Source: an uncultured bacterium (GTDB taxonomy: Bacteria; Verrucomicrobiota; Kiritimatiellia; CAIKKV01). Taken from it: DNA of 64,000 nt. Position 1 is the first letter of the stretch. Every line of letters starts with the position of its first letter. The position numbers and the translations under genes were made by a program. Below the pieces are notes generated by a model. That model had not been told where the DNA came from. It saw nothing but the letters and a program-made list of their open reading frames with translations, and did no database searches. Positions 1 through 7,356 of the stretch are shown here, piece by piece. The stretch lies in contig CALHRZ010000010.1 in the NCBI GenBank assembly GCA_938038445.1, forward strand, positions 128,646 through 192,645. The letters run 5' to 3'.

Positions 1-1212
1 CGGTTGGCGCAATCGGGATGCTTGTTTACTCAATTTTATGTTCCTCAGGCCATCTGTTCCGCCTCCCGCGCGTCGTTGTTGACGGGATGTTATCCTGAAC
101 GCCATCGTGTGTTCGGAGCCATTGCCCCGAGGGAACGGGGTCTTGATCCCGCCTTTGCGACCGTGGCGGAGGTGTTGAAGACGGCTGGGTATGCTACCGG
201 CTGTTTTGGAAAGTGGCATATCGGCGATCATACGGACACGCGCCCCCCGGCGCGCGGCTTTGACGAGTCCTCTGGCCTCATGTACTCGAACGATATGTGG
301 CGTTACCATCCCGAAAGTCGTTTTTATGATTCGTTCGAGCTTCAGTATTGGAAAAACGATGCGATCGCTATTCGGGACCTTTCTCCGCAGCAGCAGAATT
401 ATCTCACGACGTGGTACACGGAAGATGCCGTGGATTTCATCCGCCGCCATGCGCGGAAAGGACCCTTTTTTCTTTATGTGCCCCACAACATGCCCCACGT
501 TCCTCTGGCCTGCAGCGAGAAATTTCTTGGCAAGTCGGGCCAGGGACTCTATGCCGATGTGATGATGGAAATTGACTGGTCGCTCGGTTGCATCCTGGAT
601 GCCCTTGAAGAGACCCAGGTTCGGGAGCAAACCATTGTTCTGTTCACTTCCGACAATGGGCCTTGGCTATCCTATGGAAATCACGCGGGCCGCACGCCGT
701 ATCGGGAGGGGAAAGCGACCGCCTTCGATGGGGGTGTTCGGAGCGCCCTTGTGATGAGCGCGCCGGGTCACTTGAGACCCGGCTCGACGTCGGGCCGTCC
801 CTTTTGCAGCGTGGATATTCTGCCCACTTTTGCGCGGCTGGCCGGCGCACCGCTTCCCCGCAATCCGATGGACGGGAAAGACGTGTGGTCCTGGATTTGC
901 GGCGCCTCGGATGCGGTCAACCCTCATGCCTATTACTCCATTACGACGGGCGATGAGTTTCAGGCGGTGGTTACCAGCGATGGCCGATGGAAGCTTCATT
1001 TGCCGCATGCCTATCGAACGCTGGATTTCGCGGGCCAAGACGGGAGGCCGGGACGCTATAGGATGGAGCGGATCGCCCTTTCCCTTTTCGACATGCAGGA
1101 GGACCCGTTTGAGACGACCGATGTTTCCGCCGAACAGCCGGAAGTATTTGAGCGCTTGAAGGCATGGGTGGAACGTCGCAGGGACGAATGGTTCCCTCCC
1201 ATCCGAAAATGA
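1..1212 (+). CDS. Type I sulfatase, 5'-truncated by the window edge
   Basis: This is the C-terminal ~400 residues of an arylsulfatase-A-like enzyme that hydrolyses a sulfate ester. The reading frame enters the window open; the TTG at 4 is part of the usual LDRLA segment and not a start, so the N-terminal metal-binding strand lies upstream. The formylglycine motif is ICSASR (Cys codon at 55-57), the CxASR variant of CxPSR, followed by SLLTG. GKWHIGD and TSDNGPW are also present, both standard sulfatase positions. It is first in a row of four sulfatase genes on this strand, with 22 bases to the next. The substrate cannot be read from sequence. The activating enzyme (FGE or anSME) is not in the window. 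Confidence 0.93.
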   Translation, partial: RLAQSGCLFTQFYVPQAICSASRASLLTGCYPERHRVFGAIAPRERGLDPAFATVAEVLKTAGYATGCFGKWHIGDHTDTRPPARGFDESSGLMYSNDMWRYHPESRFYDSFELQYWKNDAIAIRDLSPQQQNYLTTWYTEDAVDFIRRHARKGPFFLYVPHNMPHVPLACSEKFLGKSGQGLYADVMMEIDWSLGCILDALEETQVREQTIVLFTSDNGPWLSYGNHAGRTPYREGKATAFDGGVRSALVMSAPGHLRPGSTSGRPFCSVDILPTFARLAGAPLPRNPMDGKDVWSWICGASDAVNPHAYYSITTGDEFQAVVTSDGRWKLHLPHAYRTLDFAGQDGRPGRYRMERIALSLFDMQEDPFETTDVSAEQPEVFERLKAWVERRRDEWFPPIRK

Positions 1213-1234
1213 GATCCACACGGAGCAACGAAGA

Positions 1235-2638
1235 ATGAAACGACCAAATATTCTCATTCTGATGCCCGATCAAATGCGGGCGGATTGTCTTTCCTGCGCC
1301 GGCCATCCGGTGATTCAAACTCCGAATCTGGATCGGTTGGCCGCCGATGGGGTCCGGTTCCCGCAGACGTACACAACCTGCCCCGTGTGCATGCCGGCGC
1401 GGAGTTCCTTTTTGTCCGGTTTGTTCTGTCATAATCACGGGCAGTGGTCAAACCATGGGAGCCTGCCGGAGCGGGCGGACACGTATGCACGGCGGCTTCA
1501 GTCTGCGGGTTATCACACCTGTCATATCGGAAAATCCCATTTATATCCCCATCGGCGGGGCCATTCTTTACGAGAAGACGAACCGTTCATGCATGCCCTC
1601 GGCTGGAAGGACGTTTTGGAGACGACCGGGCCTTATGCGACCTGCATGACGAAGTCCATTCTGACGGATCATTGGGAACGGCAAGGACTTTTTCAAACGT
1701 TCCTGAACGATTACATTCGGCGGGGAAAAGAAGGGGGTGTGGCGGCGGTTTGGCCCAGCCCTTTACCGCCCGGAGAGACCATGGATGATTTTGTCGGCCG
1801 AACGGCGTGCGACTATCTCGCGTCCTATTCCCATGCGGATCCCTGGTTGGTCTTTGTTGGTTTCGGCGGTCCGCACTCGCCATGGGATCCTCCGGCGGAA
1901 TGGGCCGCCCGGTACGACGGGAGGGCCATGAATCCCGCACAACCGCCGCCGCCGGCGGAGGAATGGTTGACGCCGGAAGCGGCGGCGCATCGCGCCGAGA
2001 TCGCGCGTCGGGAGCACCCGTTGCCGAAGGAGACGGTGGCGAAGATTCGAGCGTTATACTATGCCAAAATCAGTCACATTGATGATTGGATAGGCCGCAT
2101 CTGGCGCGTGATTGAACAGCGCGGGTGGGCGGATCAAACCGCCGTGGTGTTTTGGAGCGATCACGGGGAAATGCTGGGGGACCGTAATCTTTACCACAAG
2201 TCGCTGTTTTATGAAGCGTCCGTGCGGGTGCCGCTGATTCTCCGGTTGCCCGATCGAAAAGGGGCGGGCGGGGTTAGCTCCCGATTGGTCAGTCTGGTGG
2301 ATCTGGTCCCGACGCTGTTGGAGATCGGGGGTGCCGAGCTTCGAAAACGGGAGTTCGGCAGGTCGTTGCTGCCGCTGGTTGCCGACCCGGAAGCGGCGCA
2401 TCACGAGGTGGTGTGCAGCGAGATTCACTTCCGAACGATGATTCGGGACAACCGATACAAGATGGTCGTGAACGACCGGGGAGCGGTACTCAAACTGTAC
2501 GACATGGTAAAGGACCCGCAGGAGACGCGGAATCTCGCGGGCCATACCCAAACGGACGCAATCATTCGGCATCTGCGCGAACGGCTCCTGCAATGGCATT
2601 TGGAAACGGCAACAGACTGGAATCAACTGAACGCATGA
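1235..2638 (+). CDS. Type I sulfatase with CMPAR active-site motif
   Basis: A complete 467-residue sulfatase. The protein begins directly with the first core strand (RPNILILMPDQ), so no signal peptide is visible and a cytoplasmic location is likely. The metal-binding pair is Asp12-Gln13 rather than Asp-Asp, which occurs in the family. The formylglycine Cys is Cys52 in CPVCMPARSS, with Ala instead of Ser in the fourth motif position. HIGKSH and SDHGEMLGD are further family motifs. The stop overlaps the next start in an ATGA (2635-2638), indicating translational coupling. The CxPAR variant and the C-terminal region differ from the neighbours, so it probably acts on a different sulfate position. 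Confidence 0.93.
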   Translation: MKRPNILILMPDQMRADCLSCAGHPVIQTPNLDRLAADGVRFPQTYTTCPVCMPARSSFLSGLFCHNHGQWSNHGSLPERADTYARRLQSAGYHTCHIGKSHLYPHRRGHSLREDEPFMHALGWKDVLETTGPYATCMTKSILTDHWERQGLFQTFLNDYIRRGKEGGVAAVWPSPLPPGETMDDFVGRTACDYLASYSHADPWLVFVGFGGPHSPWDPPAEWAARYDGRAMNPAQPPPPAEEWLTPEAAAHRAEIARREHPLPKETVAKIRALYYAKISHIDDWIGRIWRVIEQRGWADQTAVVFWSDHGEMLGDRNLYHKSLFYEASVRVPLILRLPDRKGAGGVSSRLVSLVDLVPTLLEIGGAELRKREFGRSLLPLVADPEAAHHEVVCSEIHFRTMIRDNRYKMVVNDRGAVLKLYDMVKDPQETRNLAGHTQTDAIIRHLRERLLQWHLETATDWNQLNA

Positions 2639-4029
2639 AGCATACGCCTCCCAATCTCTTGTTCCTGATCAGCGATCAACACACGGCTGCTCTGATGGGC
2701 TGCGCCGGGAGTCGCTTTGTCGAAACGCCCAACCTGGATCGTTTGGCGGCACGCGGCGTGCGGTTCTCCGCGGCCTATTGCGCGTATCCGCATTGCGTGC
2801 CGTCGCGGGCCGCGTTGATGACCGGGCTGCAGACGCACCGGATTCCCTGCTATGACAACGGCTCGACTTTTCGGAGCGATCTGCCGACATGGGCGCACAT
2901 GCTTCGGCATGCGGGCTATTACACAGTCCTGAACGGTAAAATGCATTTCGTCGGAGAAGATTTTTGGCATGGTTTTCACGAGCATGTCAACGAGCGACGG
3001 ACGGCGATCGGCGGCTTCCGGTGGGGCGAGGAGAAACCCGACCCGACCACCGGCAAACGCTATTGGGCCGATCTTCATTTCGAAGGGGATCCGGTTTATG
3101 AGCGGCGGATGCGGGAGGAGAGGGCGCGCGTCCGATATGCGGTCGAATTTCTTGGGAATCCTCCGGCGGATCGTCCGTGGTGTCATGTGTTGGGTTTTGC
3201 AGGACCCCACTATCCTCAATGCTGCACGCGCGAGCAGTTTGCGCGTTATGCCGCGGCTACAATTCCGGAACCGCTGGGTCCCGCGCGTCTCCATCCCCGG
3301 CATCAGTATTGGCGGAAATGCTGGGGGTTCGAACGGCTGTCGCCGGAGCAAGTGCGTGCAAGTCGCTGCGCCTATTTAGCCATGATCACCCAGATCGATG
3401 CCTGGATCGGAGAGGTTCTCGATTCGCTGGAACGCAGTGGACAGGCGGACCATACGCTGATCGTTTACACATCGGACCATGGAGAGATGTGGGGCGAGCA
3501 TGGATTGTGGGGCAAACAGGTCTTTTTCGAGGAATCGGCGCGCGTTCCGCTTCTTCTCAGCGGGCCGGCATTGGGCATTCGGCAGGGGATCGAAGTGGGC
3601 ACACCCGTTTCCCTCCTGGATCTCTATCCCACGATTCGGGAACTCACGGGAACAACCGATTGGAACGTGCCGCTGGATGGGCGAAGCTTGGCGCCGGTAT
3701 TGCAGGGGGAAATGGCGCTTCCCGATGTGCCCGTTTTTAGCGAGTATTACGGGCCGGACACAAAGGGTCCTGAACGGATGGTTCGCTTCCAAAAATGGAA
3801 GTTGAATTACTACCATCATCAAGGCATGGAGTTGTTCCAACTCGCGGAAGATCCTCACGAAGAAAACAATCTGGCCGAACATCCTGAGTATCGGGATGTT
3901 CGGAACCGACTTTGGAATTACCTGACGCAGCGGTGGGATCCTGAAGCGGTGGATCAAGCCGTGCGCGAGGATCAGAACCGCCGGAGTTGGGTTTCGGCGT
4001 GTTATCGCGGTGTTTCGAAAGCGCTATGA
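2635..4029 (+). CDS. Type I sulfatase with CVPSR motif
   Basis: A 464-residue sulfatase. The start at 2635 is chosen over an open frame extending back to 2413, because ATG at 2635 overlaps the preceding stop as ATGA and gives the usual N-terminus (PPNLLFLISDQHT). The formylglycine Cys is Cys54 in HCVPSRAALMTG. TSDHGEMWGEHG is the second metal-binding region and LNGKMH the GKxH element. There is no signal peptide. It is third in the sulfatase row and about as long as gene 2, but their middle parts differ clearly. Exact sulfate ester unknown. Confidence 0.94.
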   Translation: MKHTPPNLLFLISDQHTAALMGCAGSRFVETPNLDRLAARGVRFSAAYCAYPHCVPSRAALMTGLQTHRIPCYDNGSTFRSDLPTWAHMLRHAGYYTVLNGKMHFVGEDFWHGFHEHVNERRTAIGGFRWGEEKPDPTTGKRYWADLHFEGDPVYERRMREERARVRYAVEFLGNPPADRPWCHVLGFAGPHYPQCCTREQFARYAAATIPEPLGPARLHPRHQYWRKCWGFERLSPEQVRASRCAYLAMITQIDAWIGEVLDSLERSGQADHTLIVYTSDHGEMWGEHGLWGKQVFFEESARVPLLLSGPALGIRQGIEVGTPVSLLDLYPTIRELTGTTDWNVPLDGRSLAPVLQGEMALPDVPVFSEYYGPDTKGPERMVRFQKWKLNYYHHQGMELFQLAEDPHEENNLAEHPEYRDVRNRLWNYLTQRWDPEAVDQAVREDQNRRSWVSACYRGVSKAL

Positions 4030-4048
4030 ACCTTTCACGAAAAGCATC

Positions 4049-5458
4049 ATGAAAACAAACATTCTCTATTTGCATTCGCACGACACAGGGCGCATCATTC
4101 AGCCTTACGGGTATGCGGTTGATACGCCCAATCTTCAGCGGTTTGCCGAGCAGGGCGTCCTCTTTCGCAATGCGTTTTGCGCGGGACCGACGTGTTCTCC
4201 CAGCCGGGCTGCGCTGTTAACGGGCCAGTATCCGCATTCTTGTGGAATGCTGGGACTTTCCGGCAAGCGGGGCGCCCGGCTTAACGATTATACGCGCCAT
4301 CTCAGTCACTATCTTCGCGGACAGGGTTATGTCACGGCATTGTCGGGTGTGCAGCATGAGGCCCCCAAAGAAGAGATGAGAACGCTTCTCGGGTATGACC
4401 ATTATTTGGACGAGCCTTGGGCCCCGTGGGCGGACTCTTTTCTTAAATGGAACGCGTTTTACGCCAGCCGCGCGGCCGAGTTCATCTTGCGGGCCGATCG
4501 AAAACGGCCGTTTTTTCTTTCGTGCGGCTTCAGTTTGACCCATCGGATGGGACCCGGCGAGCAATGGCATACCTCCGAAAAGGCAGCCGAACCTCAAGGC
4601 GATCCCCGTTATGTGCGCCCGCCGCTCCCGTTGCCGGACACCCCGGAGACGCGCCGCGATTTCGCCGATTTCCGGGTTGCAGTACGTCACTTGGATCACT
4701 GCATGGGAAAAGTGTTAGCAGCGCTCGACGAGGCCGGTCTTTCCGATCAGACCCTTGTGGTCATAACAACCGATCATGGCATCGCCTATCCTCGCATGAA
4801 ATGCAATTTGAACGATGCGGGCACAGGCGTCCTCTTGATCATGCGCGGTCCGGCCCGAATCGGGACGAACGATTTGCCGTTGCGATGGGAAGGGGGACGT
4901 GTGTTCGATGCGCTGGTCAGCCACGTGGATGTCTTTCCAACGATCTGCGAGGGGGCGGGAATATCGCTTCCCAACTGGCTTCAAGGGTGCGCGCTTTCGC
5001 CACTCCTGGAAGGCGCGCCCTCCGTTCGCCAGGAAGTCTTTTCGGAAGTCAACTGGCATGGTTATCCGGAGCCTCTGCGTTCCGTACGAACAGAGCGATA
5101 CCGCTACGTTCGGAGGTTTTTGCTTCGGAAACCCTCGGACAATTGCGACCCCAGCGTGAGTCGCACTCTGTTCCGGCTGTACGGCTGGGACGATCGGCCG
5201 GTGCCGGTCGAAGCGCTCTATGATCTGTTTTTCGATCCGACCGAATCGGCCAATCTGGCAGGCGATCCCGCATATGCCTCCGTTCTATGCGATCTGCGCC
5301 TCCGGTTGCGCCGATGGATGAAGGCGACCGAGGATCCCGCACTTTCGGGCCGACTGATCCCTCTCGACGGCATGACGGTTTGGAAAGGGGATAAGGATAA
5401 ACACGAGGGGATAGGACCCGCCGAGGCGCTCGATTTAATCCCCTTTTCTGAGGAGTGA
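4049..5458 (+). CDS. Sulfatase of the heparan N-sulfatase (SGSH)-like type
   Basis: A 469-residue sulfatase. ATG 4049 is preferred to ATG 4010, which lies inside the preceding gene; it gives the N-terminus NILYLHSHDTGR and a 19-base gap. The opening, including IQPYGYAVDTPNL, resembles SGSH-like N-sulfoglucosamine sulfohydrolases. The formylglycine Cys is Cys49 in TCSPSRAALLTG, and TTDHGIAYPRMK is the second metal-binding site. No signal peptide is visible. If the SGSH resemblance holds, the substrate would be an N-sulfated amino sugar, which fits the amino-sugar genes at 11224-12934. It is last in the sulfatase row and faces the gene ending at 5471. Confidence 0.92.
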   Translation: MKTNILYLHSHDTGRIIQPYGYAVDTPNLQRFAEQGVLFRNAFCAGPTCSPSRAALLTGQYPHSCGMLGLSGKRGARLNDYTRHLSHYLRGQGYVTALSGVQHEAPKEEMRTLLGYDHYLDEPWAPWADSFLKWNAFYASRAAEFILRADRKRPFFLSCGFSLTHRMGPGEQWHTSEKAAEPQGDPRYVRPPLPLPDTPETRRDFADFRVAVRHLDHCMGKVLAALDEAGLSDQTLVVITTDHGIAYPRMKCNLNDAGTGVLLIMRGPARIGTNDLPLRWEGGRVFDALVSHVDVFPTICEGAGISLPNWLQGCALSPLLEGAPSVRQEVFSEVNWHGYPEPLRSVRTERYRYVRRFLLRKPSDNCDPSVSRTLFRLYGWDDRPVPVEALYDLFFDPTESANLAGDPAYASVLCDLRLRLRRWMKATEDPALSGRLIPLDGMTVWKGDKDKHEGIGPAEALDLIPFSEE

Positions 5459-5470
5459 TCGGCCTAAGGG

Positions 5471-7267
5471 TCAAGGGGAGTAAGCGGCGGGAAGGCCGGG
5501 ATTGATCGCCTTCGGTGGATACACGGCATCGTAAAGCGTTTTGATTTTGGGGGTATATCCGCACGAAAACCAGCCGCGGAAGAAGAAGCTGTCTCCTTGT
5601 CGCACGCCTTCGATCAGCGTCTCACGAAGATTGTCCCACTCATCGGCTTTGAGGTTGACTGTATAACTGACGCTGAAGGCGCCGGGAAAGAGCGACCGAA
5701 TGCGGGGGGGGGTAACGGCAGGGCTGTACGGCGGCTGGAGATACTGGGCAGTATAGGCATATTGCGCCGAGCTGCGGCGCAGTTCGGGGACCAGCAATAC
5801 GTCAGGATGGCGTCGGTTAAGTTCACGCCAGATCTGGCTATCGAGCAGGGTCCAGGACATCTTGCCCTCTTCGCCTTCATTCGCGAAGAGACCGTTGGTA
5901 TCCACATAAAAGAGGGTTGCCCCCCAACGCGTTCGTGCAAATTCGATTTTTCGGGACATTCGTTCTACGACCGGATAGAACCGCCACCAGGGAAGTCCTG
6001 CAGGCCAGACGGCGGAGAAATCATCGCCGAGCGGATTGCGGTCGGGGCCGTGACTTCCCGTTCCGTGCGCCCACGCTCCTTTTTTTTCGTCGAAATAGAC
6101 CTGGGTGGGGCGCAGGCAGCATCCGACTCGAAAGCCGGCTTCGCGGATTCTTGCGAAAAAGTCCGGTAAAATGTCCTCCATCTCCGGTGCCAGAAGCCGG
6201 ACCATTCGCGGATCGCCGATGTAGGTGATGGGATGAGGATTTTCGCCTCCTTCGGGATTCCAGACGATCATCCCTTGGGCGTTCATCGCGTTCAGTTGAG
6301 CAATGCAACCGTCCGCAAACTTCATCATGAGCCGTCGAAGTTCCGTCCGTCCTTCTTCCGTGCGGACATCGAGGTCTTTTTTATTGAACCAGTTGCGAGG
6401 ATTATTTTCCGGCCCTTTGGACGTCGGCAGAAAGATGGCGGCAATTGGGCGGCGATCCGGCCAGTAAAGACGCGGGGAGTGATAGCGCTGAAAGGCTTCG
6501 AGAGCGGCTTCCATAGGCGCGGGCGGGCTCGATTCCCGCGTTGCAAAAACCAGGGAGAGACGGAACGATATCGTCTGACCTGGCGCGATTCTTGGAAGTC
6601 CATAGGCGAAAAATTGGACACCGCCGGGATCCATCATTCGGACTCCGCCTTTGACGACCACGGGGAGATTCGACCCGCCGTTTTCCGGTTTTCCGAACCC
6701 CAAACTCAAGGGCTGAACGGTATCGCTGCACAGAAGCAGCCGGTTGGAACCGACGCGCGCCTCGACGACACCGGGTTCCCCGGGCATGGCCACCATCGGA
6801 GTCCATTGTTTCGGCTGTTCGACGGCTTCGGGAAGTATAAGTTGCAGAGGAATCAACTCAAAATGGGCGAGGATGCGATCCGAACGATTGGAGAGTACGA
6901 AGGCCATATCCAGTCGGTCGACTCCTGCCGAATAATTCACAACGAGGCCGGCCCAGGGATAGAAAAGGGACAATCGATTTTGTCCGGCATCGAATGCCGT
7001 CTCCGCCGCGCCGATTTCCGGTTTTTGGAAGCTCTCTTTCCAGAGGCCGTTTTCGAGGGTCCGGCTTTCCAGAATCACATTCCGTATCGCGGGGGTTCCG
7101 TTTTTGAGCAGCGCATGTTCTCCCCACGTGAGTGCCGCAAGGCCGTTTGTATTCCATGCAGCCGATAACGAGCCGGTTTGAGCCCTAACCGTTCCTCCGG
7201 CTGCTGCCAAGGCGACCAGGATTCCGAATCCGTATTTTCCTCGCGGGCATTTGGATCGTCGGTTCAT
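5471..7267 (-). CDS. Secreted TIM-barrel glycosidase-like protein, family not identified
   Basis: A 598-residue protein with a basic, hydrophobic N-terminus ending near VRAQ, consistent with a signal peptide. Residues about 30-270 look like a beta-sandwich (sugar-mutarotase-like). The second half has barrel-like strands, among them MIVWNPEGGENP and LFYVDTNGLF, the latter resembling a strand-end Asp in clan-D glycosidases. I cannot assign a CAZy family. The start has AGGA eight bases upstream. It lies 89 bases downstream of the esterase gene on the same strand and may be co-transcribed with it. A palindrome in that gap (7297-7309) could be an operator. Confidence 0.7.
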   Translation of the reverse strand: MNRRSKCPRGKYGFGILVALAAAGGTVRAQTGSLSAAWNTNGLAALTWGEHALLKNGTPAIRNVILESRTLENGLWKESFQKPEIGAAETAFDAGQNRLSLFYPWAGLVVNYSAGVDRLDMAFVLSNRSDRILAHFELIPLQLILPEAVEQPKQWTPMVAMPGEPGVVEARVGSNRLLLCSDTVQPLSLGFGKPENGGSNLPVVVKGGVRMMDPGGVQFFAYGLPRIAPGQTISFRLSLVFATRESSPPAPMEAALEAFQRYHSPRLYWPDRRPIAAIFLPTSKGPENNPRNWFNKKDLDVRTEEGRTELRRLMMKFADGCIAQLNAMNAQGMIVWNPEGGENPHPITYIGDPRMVRLLAPEMEDILPDFFARIREAGFRVGCCLRPTQVYFDEKKGAWAHGTGSHGPDRNPLGDDFSAVWPAGLPWWRFYPVVERMSRKIEFARTRWGATLFYVDTNGLFANEGEEGKMSWTLLDSQIWRELNRRHPDVLLVPELRRSSAQYAYTAQYLQPPYSPAVTPPRIRSLFPGAFSVSYTVNLKADEWDNLRETLIEGVRQGDSFFFRGWFSCGYTPKIKTLYDAVYPPKAINPGLPAAYSP

Positions 7268-7296
7268 TGCGCATTCCTATCTGGTATGGAGAATCT

Positions 7297-7309
7297 GTTA
7301 TTGGATAAC
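7297..7309. promoter_or_regulatory. 13-bp palindrome, candidate operator
   Basis: GTTAT-TGG-ATAAC is a perfect inverted repeat with a 3-base centre, 30-42 bases upstream of the start at 7267. The 10-mer TTGGATAACT recurs on the minus strand at about 40330, just upstream of the CE7-type esterase gene, though without the second half-site. A function as operator is inference. Confidence 0.3.
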
Positions 7310-7356
7310 TTATTTTTGCGACTCGAGCAATTTGAATTTGCGGCCGGAAGACTTAT

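Noticed and set aside
2413..2634. N-terminal extension of the third sulfatase
   Set aside because: Lies within the second sulfatase gene, and ATG 2635 gives an ATGA overlap and the normal N-terminus.
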